Notes: a model not told the origin generated them from the sequence alone. DNA of 64,000 bases from Rivularia sp034931125 (GCF_034931125.1 NZ_JAYGHM010000005.1:1-64000); one strand, 5' to 3'. Shown: positions 18,708 to 28,263, numbered from the stretch's first letter. Numbers and translations: made by a program.

Positions 18708-19400
18708 ATGACTTTCCCCCAACTTCCTGATTCCTGGAAAACCGTCCTTGCTGAAGAATTTGATAAACCCTATTTTAAAGACCTGCAAAATTTTATTGCT
18801 GAAGAACGAAAATCTAAAACCATTTATCCTCCCCAAACAGATGTATTTTCAGCGTTTGAACTTACACCCTACGAACAAGCAAATGTTTTAATACTTGGAC
18901 AAGACCCCTATCACGGAGAAAATCAAGCACATGGACTATGCTTTTCAGTAAAGCCGGGTGTAAAAATTCCGCCTTCACTGGTTAATATTTATAAAGAACT
19001 TGAAGACGATATTGGGATTAATATTCCTAACCACGGATACCTGATATCGTGGGCAAAACAAGGTATTCTGATGATTAATGCTGTATTAACCGTGCAAGCA
19101 CATACACCCAATTCCCATAAAAACAAAGGTTGGGAAACCTTTACCGATGCAGTTATTAGCAAAGTTAATCAAAAGCAAGAACCCGTAATTTTTGTGCTTT
19201 GGGGTGGTTATGCAAAAAAGAAGCTGAAATTAATCGACGCAAATCGTCACACGATTATTCAATCAGCACATCCTTCACCATTATCTGCCCACAACGGCTT
19301 TTTTGGTAGCAAACCCTTCTCAAAAATTAATTCCGCATTGCATCAAGCGGGTAAACCGGAAATCAATTATCAGTTAACAGTTACAGCCGATTCCATTTGA
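18708..19400 (+). CDS. ung: Uracil-DNA glycosylase
   Basis: A 230-residue family-1 uracil-DNA glycosylase that removes uracil from DNA to start base-excision repair. The catalytic water-activating motif GQDPYHGENQAHGLCFSV is intact. The uracil-recognition Asn lies in ILMINAVLTV, and the minor-groove intercalation loop is HPSPLSAHNGFFGSKPFS. Length is normal. The start is set by the ATG directly after a heptamer repeat, with no recognisable ribosome-binding site. The next gene, tilS, follows 143 bp later on the same strand with another repeat in the spacer. Confidence 0.95.
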   Translation: MTFPQLPDSWKTVLAEEFDKPYFKDLQNFIAEERKSKTIYPPQTDVFSAFELTPYEQANVLILGQDPYHGENQAHGLCFSVKPGVKIPPSLVNIYKELEDDIGINIPNHGYLISWAKQGILMINAVLTVQAHTPNSHKNKGWETFTDAVISKVNQKQEPVIFVLWGGYAKKKLKLIDANRHTIIQSAHPSPLSAHNGFFGSKPFSKINSALHQAGKPEINYQLTVTADSI

Positions 19401-19480
19401 GTCAGATACAGGACATATTGTTATAAGGGAGTAGGGGAATGTACCTCATTTATTTGCAAACTGCTGTATTAATTAAGATG

Positions 19481-19541
19481 TAATCCAAAATCCATTGACG
19501 CGCAAGCGTCTTCTCGTAGAGTAATCTAAAATCCAAAATTC
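19481..19541. repeat. Composite heptamer/GACGC repeat between ung and tilS
   Basis: Reading the minus strand, heptamers flank CTACGAGAAGACGCTTGCGC. This is the inverted counterpart of the block after hemJ at 14354-14408. It ends immediately before the GTG start of tilS. Confidence 0.7.
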
Positions 19542-19543
19542 CT

Positions 19544-20542
19544 GTGTGGACTTCCTTACACGCAACCGTACATCATACTATCCGCTCACGAAATTTGTTG
19601 AAACGCAATCAAAGGTTATTAATTGCAGTTTCTGGCGGACAAGATTCTCTGTGTTTAACTCAGTTAATGTTAGATTTACAACCTAAATGGGGTTGGGATC
19701 TTGGTATTGTTCATTGTGACCATAAATGGCGCGAAGACTCGCAAGCAAACGCCAAATATGTAGAACAACTTGCCGAAAAATGGGGTATACCTTTTTACTT
19801 AGAGACAGCTTCTCAAACGTTGAACAGTGAAGCTGCGGCGAGAAATTGGCGATATGAAGTTTTTAGCGCGATCGCCTGTTCAAATAATTATCAGTGTGTA
19901 ATCACGGGACATACCGCGACCGATCGGGCGGAAACTTTGCTTTATAATTTAATGCGGGGTAGCGGTGCAGATGGGTTGCAGGCTTTAACTTGGCAGCGTC
20001 CGCTATTAAATGAAATTATGTTGGTTCGTCCGCTCTTAGAAGTGACTCGTACCCAAACAGGTGATTTTTGTCAAGATGTTCAACTGCAAGTTTGGGAAGA
20101 TTCTACAAATCAAGATTTAAAATATGCTCGTAATCGTATCCGTCAGGAATTAGTTCCATATTTACAAGAAAAATTTAACCCGAAAGTAGAGTCAAATTTA
20201 GCTCAAACAGCAGAACTTTTACAGGCAGAAGTAGAATATTTAGAGCAAGCTGCCGAGGTTTTACGTAAAAACGCGGAAGTTAAAAGTAGTGAAGATTCGT
20301 TAATGCTTTTACGTTTAAATCGTCAAATATTACAAAAAGCACCATTAGCCTTACAACGTCGGGCTTTACGCCAAGTTTTGCAACAAATAATGTCAAATGC
20401 TCCAAGTTTTGGGCATATTGAGAAATTGGTAGCTTTAATTGCAGCACCAAACCGATCGCAAACCGATCCATTCCCCGGAGGTATTATGGCTGTAGTCGAG
20501 GACGAATGGATTTGTTTGAAGCAAAATCAAAATAATATTTGA
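19544..20542 (+). CDS. tilS: tRNA(Ile)-lysidine synthetase
   Basis: A 332-residue ATP-dependent ligase that attaches lysine to C34 of the AUA-reading tRNA-Ile. The PP-loop motif SGGQDS is at residues 30-35. The TGHTATDRAETLLYNLMRGSG segment and the EDSTNQDLKYARNRIRQELVP segment are characteristic. Length fits the cyanobacterial short form with a reduced C-terminal domain. Translation probably starts at GTG 19544 (MWTSLHATVHH); no upstream ATG in frame is better placed. It follows ung on the same strand. Confidence 0.94.
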   Translation: MWTSLHATVHHTIRSRNLLKRNQRLLIAVSGGQDSLCLTQLMLDLQPKWGWDLGIVHCDHKWREDSQANAKYVEQLAEKWGIPFYLETASQTLNSEAAARNWRYEVFSAIACSNNYQCVITGHTATDRAETLLYNLMRGSGADGLQALTWQRPLLNEIMLVRPLLEVTRTQTGDFCQDVQLQVWEDSTNQDLKYARNRIRQELVPYLQEKFNPKVESNLAQTAELLQAEVEYLEQAAEVLRKNAEVKSSEDSLMLLRLNRQILQKAPLALQRRALRQVLQQIMSNAPSFGHIEKLVALIAAPNRSQTDPFPGGIMAVVEDEWICLKQNQNNI

Positions 20543-20559
20543 AAATATTTGAAAATCAA

Positions 20560-20580
20560 AACCCGCTGCGATCGCGGGTT
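20560..20580. terminator. Hairpin between convergent tilS and hmpF
   Basis: AACCCGC and GCGGGTT form a 7-bp stem around TGCGATC, so the loop and inner stem include a HIP1 octamer. On the minus strand it is followed by TTGATTTTC, so it could terminate hmpF transcription about 140 bp after the stop. On the plus strand no T tract follows. Confidence 0.45.
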
Positions 20581-20720
20581 GCGACTTCAACGACTGGGTA
20601 AGTAGGTTAGTAGAAATAAATCAAACTATGTAACGGTTGGGTAAATTGGGATGAAAGCCTTGTCCCTACTCCCTACTCCCTTGTCCTAATTACGATTTGG
20701 CTACACCGACCTACTTAATC

Positions 20721-22448
20721 TTATTGAGGAATTAAATTCTCGATAGAAGAACGCATCTCCGTAACCGCTTGCAGTTGACAATCGCCACTTTCATGTAGTT
20801 GTGTCAAAGCTTCATTAATAGCTTGTAATTTGTGTCGCAAACCATCCAAAGATTCCTGTATTGGTTGAAGGGTTTCTTCATAAAGATTAACTGTAGCCCA
20901 CGTTTGAGCGTTTGCAGTTTGCAGTGCAAATAAGTTTTCCTGCATTGTTTGCAGTTCTTGACGCTTCATATCCAGTTCTTCGCTTTGAGGTTCAATTCCC
21001 TCTGTTGCTTGAATGCTACTGTGTATTAGATCAATTTCAGCTTGTAATTGCTCAACTTGTTGGGAATAGTTTTGTCGCTGAGATTCAATTAGATTTACGA
21101 TCGGACTTAAATCTAATTGCTGAGTGTTTCCTTCTCGTCGGGACAGTAAAGTTTCGTGCTGCGTGAGTGATTCCTGACGCTCTACCAAACTACGACGCTG
21201 ACCAACTAAAGTTTCGTTGAGCATCTGATAGCTGTCTTTTTCGTCAGCAAGTTCCTCTTCTATTGCAGAACGTTCTTTTTCAGAAACTGAGTTGATTTTC
21301 TCTTGCAGTTCATCTATTGTGCGTTGCTTGTAGTTGAGTTCTTGTTCCTGTTCCTCAACAAAGCTAGAGTCAATATTTAATTTATGCTGCAAATCTTGGA
21401 CTGTCTGTTTGAGTTCTTCTATGGATAAAGATTCTACAAGTCCTGCATCAACATTTGAAGTTAAATTCGACTGATAAGAACTACTATAACTGTCATTAAA
21501 CGAGTTAAGTTGCTGGTATAATTCTTGCTGCTGCTGCAATTGCTCCTGTAACATCTGCAAATATTCTTGCTTAGTTTCAAGAGTAACCGTATTTGATTTC
21601 AACTCTGCTGTCCTTTCGTAAAAAGAATCTTGAGCTTGCTGCAAAGCAGAATTAGCTGTTTGGAACAATGCCGACAAACGCTCAACTTCTGTGAGATGTT
21701 CATTCGCTTCGGCTTTTTGCTTTTCAAGTTCTCGAAAATGATGATGCAGGATAGATTGCTGAGCTTCTACCATCTCGAATGCATTATCGAGATGCTCGCG
21801 AACCATTGAAGGTTGAGTAATATGATGAGATATTTTTTCTAATAAATCGCTGATTACCCGAGTTTGCTCTTCATCTAAAACCGCTCCCTGATTAACATTT
21901 TCGCCTAGTTCTTCCAAGCGACGCTGTTCGCCGCGCAAATGCTCCCAAGCACCTTCAAGTTCTTGACGGTTGCGATCAATTTCTTCCTGTAATCGTTGAA
22001 TCTCCTCGCGGGAACTTTCAACTTCGTGAAGTTTTGCATCTATTTGTTGTGCTTCTTGTTCGATTTGCTGCACTTGTTCTTCTCGTGCTTCCAAATCCAT
22101 TTCACGGCGGCTTAATTCCTGCCCTTGAAATGTTAGCGATTCTTTCCACTGGTCTATTTCCTCTTCCTTGACTTTAAATTTTTCCAGTTGGCGAGAAAAA
22201 TTCTGCAAAATAGTAACTAGGGGACGACCAGCTTCTTGTAATCGCTGCACCTGACGAGTTGCATTCAGTTCAGCTAACACAAGTGCGCCATCATTTAATT
22301 TACTGGCTTCTTCAGCAGCAATTACTTCCTCGTTTACCGTACTCCAAATCTGGTCTTTGCGTTGACAAGCCAGCAGTTTTAGTTCGGTTTTGGCTCCACC
22401 ACTGAGTAAGCCACCCTTTTGTTTTTGTACTTCCGCTAAATACAGCAC
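20721..22448 (-). CDS. hmpF: HmpF, pilus-motility taxis coiled-coil protein
   Basis: A 575-residue protein. The globular N-terminus begins MLYLAEVQKQKGGLLSG, characteristic of HmpF, and most of the rest (about residues 95-560) is Gln/Glu-rich coiled coil. In Nostoc punctiforme HmpF is needed for type IV pilus activation and localises to cell poles in motile hormogonia. The gene is divergent from hmpA-E, the same arrangement as in N. punctiforme. The coiled coil suggests a structural or regulatory partner of the pilus motor rather than an enzyme. The start is fixed by the conserved N-terminal sequence. Confidence 0.9.
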   Translation of the reverse strand: MLYLAEVQKQKGGLLSGGAKTELKLLACQRKDQIWSTVNEEVIAAEEASKLNDGALVLAELNATRQVQRLQEAGRPLVTILQNFSRQLEKFKVKEEEIDQWKESLTFQGQELSRREMDLEAREEQVQQIEQEAQQIDAKLHEVESSREEIQRLQEEIDRNRQELEGAWEHLRGEQRRLEELGENVNQGAVLDEEQTRVISDLLEKISHHITQPSMVREHLDNAFEMVEAQQSILHHHFRELEKQKAEANEHLTEVERLSALFQTANSALQQAQDSFYERTAELKSNTVTLETKQEYLQMLQEQLQQQQELYQQLNSFNDSYSSSYQSNLTSNVDAGLVESLSIEELKQTVQDLQHKLNIDSSFVEEQEQELNYKQRTIDELQEKINSVSEKERSAIEEELADEKDSYQMLNETLVGQRRSLVERQESLTQHETLLSRREGNTQQLDLSPIVNLIESQRQNYSQQVEQLQAEIDLIHSSIQATEGIEPQSEELDMKRQELQTMQENLFALQTANAQTWATVNLYEETLQPIQESLDGLRHKLQAINEALTQLHESGDCQLQAVTEMRSSIENLIPQ

Positions 22449-23065
22449 ACCGCAAATCCTTATTGATGTACTTGAATAATTATTAAAACGATAGATAAAG
22501 ACATTAATGCCTTATCAGGACTTACGCAATTGTCGCAAGACTCTGGTTGGTGCGTGACACGGAAACCTCATTATTACGTTAAAAATTAGTCAAAGTGTCA
22601 CAGCACCCTACAAGAAAATATGCCTTTTTGCTAAGTCCTACTTATTTCACTTGACGGCGAAATAATATAGGTGAAAATGTCATATGCGTTTTGAATAATC
22701 GCATATTGATTTTTATATAATCGAGTTCCATCGTATCTGTACATTTTGTACTTATGGAGCGGTCAATGGCTACCGTATTATTACCAACAACCAGCAGGAT
22801 TATTAAGGAATATTTCGATTAACTTGAATAAAAACACAAACAAATCAGAAACTTCTTAACTACGCCGATCGCAATCTTTTTTTAAAATCCGAAATTTTCA
22901 TCATTGCTGAGTTATAAATAAAAATCATAAAGCTAATAAAAGTCTTGTTGTCACTACTTTTATCTTTTTTTTTGGCTAATTCTTGAAATATTTGTGTTAA
23001 TTGAAAAACTTGGGCAGAATAAACAAAGAATGTAAACTGGATAACAAGGAGTGCCTAGTTGCTAA
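22449..23065. promoter_or_regulatory. hmpF/hmpA divergent promoter region
   Basis: 617 bp without a gene. It must hold the hmpF promoter (left) and the hmpA promoter (right). A 123-bp MITE occupies 22517-22639, only about 70 bp upstream of the hmpF start, so it may lie within the hmpF leader or promoter. The remaining right part is AT-rich. I could not place sigma-factor boxes with confidence. GGAG near 23048 is a plausible hmpA ribosome-binding site. Confidence 0.6.
22517..22639. mobile_element. MITE copy 1 (123 bp, TIR AGGACTTACGCA)
   Basis: It begins AGGACTTACGCAATTG and ends TTTTTGCTAAGTCCT. The termini are inverted repeats, although the right end has lost one G. Internally GGTGCGTGACAC pairs with GTGTCACAGCACC, so almost the whole element can fold as a hairpin. 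It has no coding capacity. A second copy lies at 50814-50937. No clear target duplication was seen. Confidence 0.85.
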
Positions 23066-24331
23066 ATGCAGGGAAATTTAAGTGAGATTGATATACGCAG
23101 TATCCTGCAATTGATTGAGTTGGGACAGCGAACTGGGTTACTGTTTATTCAAACTGATGATTCGTGTAGCGGTAGTAAGTTTGCTTACAGTTATACTGAG
23201 TCATCCTTGCCCCGGACTTGGTTTGTTTTTTTCCTCAATGGTCAAATAATCTACTCTCAAGAAGGCAATAGCAGTGTATTCCGTCTTCGGGATTACTTAC
23301 GGTACTACCGCATTAACCTACAAGGAGAAGAAACACCTTCAAAAACAGATTCTGATAAGTCATTGTCTGCACCCGAATACGCCTATTTATGGAGACTGTT
23401 GGAGCAAGATATCATCAATCCGATTCAAGCTCGCAGCATTATCCACGGGTTAGTGCATGAAACTCTTTTTGACTTATTGAGTTTGCGTAAAGGTAATTTT
23501 ATTTTTGAGTTGGATAAACCGTTAGCTCCGCAACTGACTACTTTAGAAATTGCTCCCCTTGTGAGCAAAGTTTTCAAGCAATTGCAGGAGTGGAACCAGC
23601 TATCTCCTTTTATTCAGTCTCCAGACCAATGTCCTGTGTTGACTGATGTTGAGCGTTTGCGTTCATCTTTGGCTTCTTCTACTGTCGAGAAATTACAGCA
23701 TTGGACGGATGGTAAAACTTCCCTGCGTCAACTCGCTCGCTACCTAAATCGAGATGTTTTGACATTAGCAAAAGCAATATATCCTTACGTACAACAAGGG
23801 TTAATACATATAGTATCGGACGATACCGTGCTATCTTTAACCCATAAAGATGTGCAGCAACCCCCGGAAAAGGAACTCCAAGCCATAGTATGTATTGATG
23901 ATGCAGTCGCTATTTGCGAGAGGGTGCAGTCCATTTTACAACTGAACGGCTATAATGCAATCGCCTTTACTAATCCTTTGGAGGCACTTAATGCCGTTTT
24001 TCAAATACAGCCGCTATTGATTTTATGCGATATTGTGATGCCCGATTTGGATGGTTACGAACTTTGTGCAATGCTGCGACACTCTAGCGCATTCCGAGTG
24101 GTTCCGATTATCATGCTTAGCGGCAAAAGTAGCTATATCGATAGAGTTAGAGCAAATATGGTGGGGGCTACAGATTATTTGACAAAGCCTTTCGATCAAA
24201 CCGAATTGCTGTTGTTAATTAGAAAACATCTGGCAGTTGCTGGAGGTGCGATAAGCCTACCGCATGGCCATTTTGGGAGACGCTCCGAAGACGCGAACGC
24301 TGATTCCCAGAAAGCCGCACTTGTTGATTGA
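23066..24331 (+). CDS. hmpA: HmpA, PatA-like response regulator (PATAN-REC)
   Basis: A 421-residue first gene of the hmp operon. The N-terminal PATAN region begins MQGNLSEIDIRSILQLIELG and the C-terminal receiver domain begins near residue 276 (IVCIDDAVAICERV). The phospho-acceptor is Asp322 in LILCDIVMPDLDGYEL and the Lys is in YLTKPFDQ. In N. punctiforme the orthologue belongs to the hormogonium chemotaxis-like system. The last about 30 residues (GHFGRRSEDANADSQ region) are encoded by an interspersed GGGAGACGCTCC-type repeat and probably do not belong to the ancestral protein. hmpB follows after 165 bp. Confidence 0.9.
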   Translation: MQGNLSEIDIRSILQLIELGQRTGLLFIQTDDSCSGSKFAYSYTESSLPRTWFVFFLNGQIIYSQEGNSSVFRLRDYLRYYRINLQGEETPSKTDSDKSLSAPEYAYLWRLLEQDIINPIQARSIIHGLVHETLFDLLSLRKGNFIFELDKPLAPQLTTLEIAPLVSKVFKQLQEWNQLSPFIQSPDQCPVLTDVERLRSSLASSTVEKLQHWTDGKTSLRQLARYLNRDVLTLAKAIYPYVQQGLIHIVSDDTVLSLTHKDVQQPPEKELQAIVCIDDAVAICERVQSILQLNGYNAIAFTNPLEALNAVFQIQPLLILCDIVMPDLDGYELCAMLRHSSAFRVVPIIMLSGKSSYIDRVRANMVGATDYLTKPFDQTELLLLIRKHLAVAGGAISLPHGHFGRRSEDANADSQKAALVD

Positions 24332-24496
24332 AGCAAATATAGGGTAAAAAATATTATCACGAACTGGAAATTAAGCCAATTATCAAAATACTTACTAGAT
24401 CTGTGAATAAATAATTTTTTTATACAGCACAATTCGGGGAGATTCGGGAATGTTCCTACACATGGGACATCTACATCGGGAGGTAATGAGACATTT

Positions 24497-24862
24497 ATGA
24501 GTACAGTTCTGATTGTGGAAGATAGCATTGCACAAAGGGAGATGATTACAGACCTCCTAAAAGCGAGTGGTTTGTCAGTCACTCACGCTTCGGACGGACT
24601 AGAGGCACTACAGACAATTCAAAATATTTGTCCCGATTTAGTAGTGTTAGATATCGTCATGCCCCGGATGAATGGTTATGAAGTTTGTCGTCGGTTAAAG
24701 TCTGACCCCAAAACTCAAAATGTGCCGGTTGTAATGTGTTCCTCCAAAGGGGAAGAATTCGACCGCTACTGGGGAATGAAGCAAGGCGCTGATGCCTATA
24801 TTGCCAAACCGTTTCAACCAACGGAACTTGTTGGCACCGTCAAACAACTGCTGCGAGGATAA
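24497..24862 (+). CDS. hmpB: HmpB, CheY-like single-domain response regulator
   Basis: A 121-residue stand-alone receiver domain. The acidic pocket is VLIVEDSIAQRE, the phospho-acceptor Asp is in LVVLDIVMPRMNGYEV, the conserved Ser is in VMCSSKG and the Lys in YIAKPFQP. It should be phosphorylated by the downstream CheA-like HmpE and signal to the type IV pilus machinery. GGAGG lies about 15 bp before the ATG. The next gene begins 14 bp after its stop, so the two are certainly co-transcribed. Confidence 0.94.
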   Translation: MSTVLIVEDSIAQREMITDLLKASGLSVTHASDGLEALQTIQNICPDLVVLDIVMPRMNGYEVCRRLKSDPKTQNVPVVMCSSKGEEFDRYWGMKQGADAYIAKPFQPTELVGTVKQLLRG

Positions 24863-24875
24863 GGATGATTTTGTG

Positions 24876-25406
24876 ATGGATAGCAAGCCGGACTTTTTAG
24901 GAGGTGTCGGACAAGATCAGCTCCGTCCTGAATTAAACGTAGAAAGTAAGGACGGAGAGTTACATTTACGGTTTTTCATTCCCTCGCATCAGGAGTTTGC
25001 ACTACCCGCAACTGGCATCCGGGAGGTAATTGAACTAAGTCCTGACAGAATGACTCCGATTCCTAATGTTTCACCTTTACTTTTGGGTACTCTAAATTTA
25101 CGCGGTCGTGTAATTTGGGTAGCTGACTTGGGTCAATTTCTTGGTGAAGCGACTGCGTTAAATACGGATAGGGCTGAAATCTCAGTGATTGCGATCGAGG
25201 AACAAGACACGATAGTCGGTTTGGCTGTTGAAGAAATCGGGGGTATGGACTGGCTTGATGTACAGCATCTAAGAAATCCTACTAACGTACCGGATACTAT
25301 GGCTCCTTTTTTAAAGGGAGAATGGCTAATAGATACCGAAATAGCTCGGTGTCTGCGGTTGCTCGACCAAATGGCAATTTTACGGAGCGCCCGGTGGGCT
25401 GGATAA
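24876..25406 (+). CDS. hmpC: HmpC, CheW-like adaptor
   Basis: A 176-residue CheW-domain protein that should couple the HmpD receptor to the HmpE kinase. Typical features are LRFFIPSHQEFALPATGIREVIEL, TPIPNVSPLLLGTLNLRGRVIWVADL and a GLAVEEIGGM turn. The frame is open far upstream into hmpB, but ATG 24876, preceded by AAGGA at 10 bp, is the sensible start; GTG at 24873 is adjacent. It lies between hmpB (14 bp) and hmpD (16 bp). Confidence 0.93.
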   Translation: MDSKPDFLGGVGQDQLRPELNVESKDGELHLRFFIPSHQEFALPATGIREVIELSPDRMTPIPNVSPLLLGTLNLRGRVIWVADLGQFLGEATALNTDRAEISVIAIEEQDTIVGLAVEEIGGMDWLDVQHLRNPTNVPDTMAPFLKGEWLIDTEIARCLRLLDQMAILRSARWAG

Positions 25407-25422
25407 CATTGGGAGGCAATAA

Positions 25423-28263
25423 ATGGCACCAAGTATAGATTACGCACAAATATATCAGCAGGCTTACAAAGCCTACGTGCAGAAAGATTATCAAGAGGCG
25501 GCTACCCTGATTGACCAGGTAGTGCAGCATATGACTAATGACCCAAATGCCCGTTTACTAAGGGGTCACGTCTACTATGTTTTACAAAAGTACGATGTCG
25601 CAGAAGAAGAATATCAAGCGGTATTAAATTTAAGCGATGACCGGGAGATTCTTGATTTTGCTCGGAATGGTCTGGAAAATATCAATAATTATCAAAATCA
25701 GCAGAGCGAACCCGATGCTCAAAGTTCCCTTGATGATGGAAGTAGCGATCTAAATTTATCGGAGTCTTTCGGATCGGAACCCGGTGTTGAAGATCTTTCA
25801 GATTACGGTGCTAATAGCAATGGCTTTAGTTTTTCTTCTTTTAATGAAAATGAAGAAGTTACAGATTTGCTCAACGAACCGTCTTTAACTAGTCCATTTG
25901 ATATCGGCTCTGACACTCAGGTATTTGATGCAATACCTAACTTAAAAGAAGATAGTCCCGATAATCCTTTTGCTCAAAGCGAAGTCGAAGCAGATATTCA
26001 TCAAGATAATGAAGGAGCTTCAAAACCCGAACTCGAATTACCTTCTTTTTGGCAGCAAGATACCTCGGAAGATTCTGCTTTTCCCAATTTAAATGCTGAG
26101 ACGAATTCCAAGCAAAATCCATTTGCACAAACTGAACTACCACCTAGCAGCAGTTTGCTAGAGGAAGATGCATTTTTCGAGGACAATCCTGGGGAAGAAA
26201 GCGAAAGTTTTAGCTTACCCAGCAATTTTTTTGATGATAGCTTTGTTAAAGATTCTGTATCTGAAGTTAGTCGCTTAGAAGATGCTCCAGAGAATTTTTC
26301 GCTAGCGTCTTCAGTTCAAGAAGATTTTTCTCAAATAGAATTGAATGCTGCATCCCCACAAAACTTCCACGGTGAGGACAGTTTTGACCTAGAAGCATTT
26401 GAAGAAGTTTTTGGTACTGACGATTTTGCGACTAATAATGAAGATACAAAGAGTATTGCTAAAGCTAGTGATAGCAACAGTACTAATAACCGCAGTAACA
26501 TCGAATATTTAGATGAATTTGATGAATTTGATGATTTAGGAAATATTTCAGCATTCGATTTATCATCGGGAAATCCAACATTTTCTGATGTACTTCCTCA
26601 CTCTGGTTCCTTGCAAACCAATGGCAGTTTAAGTGGTAGCCATTCACATTCAAACCCTGGTGAAATTACTAACACCCTAGCTGATGATGAATTTGGAGAC
26701 AGTGTAGATGATGCTCCTTTAGAACAAAGAGATGCAGAACTATTTAGTATTTCAAATTCTCAAGAAGCAGTTCCAGTTTTCACTCAGAGCGATCGCGATA
26801 AAGTAGAACCGCAAGTAAATGTTGACCAAGGAATTTTCGCAGTTTTAGAAAATGCTCCATTGGAAACAAAACAGTGGTTAACTGCGGGAATGGTAGGGAT
26901 TATCTCATCTGTAGTAGTTGCAGTAGTTAGTTTCGGCGCAACAAGTTTTTCTGCCCCTAACCAGCGGGAATCTATCCGCAATACAGGCTGGGCAATGTCT
27001 TTAGCCGCAGGAATCGCCGGTTTTGTGACTGCGGGAGCAATGGGACATCTGACTGTGAAACAAGTTCGTCGCACGACGGAAGATTTGCAAATGCAGTTTG
27101 ATTCGGTACGTAAAGGTAATTTAGGGGCTCAAGCAACAGTTTATTCTGAAGATGAATTCGGGCAATTAGCTGCTGGCTTCAATGAAATGGCGCGGGTAAT
27201 TTTTACAACCACCCATGAAGCTACACGCAAGGCTCAGGAGCAGGAAGAAGCCAAAGAGAATTTGCAGCGTCAGGTAATTCGTTTACTTGATGACGTGGAA
27301 GGAGCCGCTAGAGGCGATTTGACCGTGCAGGCTGAAGTGACAGCCGACGTTCTTGGAGCGGTTGCCGATGCTTTCAACCTGACGATTCAAAACCTCCGGG
27401 ATATTGTCCAGCAGGTAAAGGTCGCAGCCAGAGAAGTTACTAAAGGAGCGACCAATTCCGAAACTTTTGCCAGAGCTTTGTCTAGCGATGCTTTGCGACA
27501 AGCAGAAGAATTGGCGGTAACGCTGAATTCAGTACAGGTAATGACTGATTCGATTCAAAGGGTAGCAGAAGCAGCCAGAGAAGCCGAAGCAGTAGCCCGC
27601 GATGCCAGTGAAATTGCTCTCAAAGGTGGCGAAGCCGTGGAAAATACTGTGGCAGGTATTTTAGAAATTAGAGAAACTGTTGCAGAAACCACTCGAAAAG
27701 TAAAGCGTTTGGCGGAATCTTCCCAGGAAATTTCCAAAATTGTCGCTTTGATTTCTCAGATTGCTTCTCGAACTAATTTATTAGCCTTAAACGCCAGTAT
27801 TGAAGCGGCTCGTGCGGGAGAATCGGGACGAGGGTTTGCGATTGTCGCGGATGAGGTACGTCAGCTTGCCGATAAGTCTGCCAAATCATTGAAGGAAATC
27901 GAACAAATTGTTATGCAAATTCAGAGTGAAACCGGCTCTGTAATGACTGCAATGGAAGAAGGAACGCAACAGGTAATCAAAGGTACAAGATTGGCTGAAG
28001 AAGCTAAACGTTCCTTGGAGAACATCATTCAAGTTGCGAATCGAATTGATATATTAGTGCGTTCTATCACTACAGATACTGTGGAACAAACGGATACATC
28101 CCGTGCTGTTGCTCAAGTAATGCAATCGGTGGAATTAACCGCGCAAGAAACTTCTCAAGAAGCTCAAAGAGTATCTGGAGCCTTGCAGCACTTAGTAGGT
28201 GTATCCCGCGATTTGATTTCCTCCGTGGAACGTTTTCGAGTGGAAACTGCTGAATCACGATAA
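25423..28263 (+). CDS. hmpD: HmpD, methyl-accepting chemotaxis protein
   Basis: A 946-residue chemoreceptor of PilJ type. It begins with a TPR-like segment (about residues 5-95) and a long acidic, Ser/Asn-rich cytoplasmic region (about 100-470). Two membrane helices (about 486-508 and 523-545), HAMP-type segments (about 546-680) and the MCP signalling coiled coil follow. The receptor tip is ISQIASRTNLLALNASIEAA, followed by GRGFAIVADEVRQLAD. Only a very short loop separates the two membrane helices, so there is no periplasmic ligand domain; sensing is likely cytoplasmic or via partners. GGGAGG lies 7 bp before the ATG. In N. punctiforme HmpD localises with the motility rings (known of the family). 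Confidence 0.92.
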   Translation: MAPSIDYAQIYQQAYKAYVQKDYQEAATLIDQVVQHMTNDPNARLLRGHVYYVLQKYDVAEEEYQAVLNLSDDREILDFARNGLENINNYQNQQSEPDAQSSLDDGSSDLNLSESFGSEPGVEDLSDYGANSNGFSFSSFNENEEVTDLLNEPSLTSPFDIGSDTQVFDAIPNLKEDSPDNPFAQSEVEADIHQDNEGASKPELELPSFWQQDTSEDSAFPNLNAETNSKQNPFAQTELPPSSSLLEEDAFFEDNPGEESESFSLPSNFFDDSFVKDSVSEVSRLEDAPENFSLASSVQEDFSQIELNAASPQNFHGEDSFDLEAFEEVFGTDDFATNNEDTKSIAKASDSNSTNNRSNIEYLDEFDEFDDLGNISAFDLSSGNPTFSDVLPHSGSLQTNGSLSGSHSHSNPGEITNTLADDEFGDSVDDAPLEQRDAELFSISNSQEAVPVFTQSDRDKVEPQVNVDQGIFAVLENAPLETKQWLTAGMVGIISSVVVAVVSFGATSFSAPNQRESIRNTGWAMSLAAGIAGFVTAGAMGHLTVKQVRRTTEDLQMQFDSVRKGNLGAQATVYSEDEFGQLAAGFNEMARVIFTTTHEATRKAQEQEEAKENLQRQVIRLLDDVEGAARGDLTVQAEVTADVLGAVADAFNLTIQNLRDIVQQVKVAAREVTKGATNSETFARALSSDALRQAEELAVTLNSVQVMTDSIQRVAEAAREAEAVARDASEIALKGGEAVENTVAGILEIRETVAETTRKVKRLAESSQEISKIVALISQIASRTNLLALNASIEAARAGESGRGFAIVADEVRQLADKSAKSLKEIEQIVMQIQSETGSVMTAMEEGTQQVIKGTRLAEEAKRSLENIIQVANRIDILVRSITTDTVEQTDTSRAVAQVMQSVELTAQETSQEAQRVSGALQHLVGVSRDLISSVERFRVETAESR

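Noticed and set aside
22517..22639. Riboswitch or small RNA gene upstream of hmpF
   Set aside because: Sequence and terminal inverted repeats match a second dispersed copy at 50814, so it is better explained as a MITE.
23066..24331. HmpA considered as PatA, the heterocyst-pattern protein
   Set aside because: The domain layout is the same (PATAN plus receiver), but position directly upstream of hmpB-E and divergent from hmpF identifies it as the motility paralogue.
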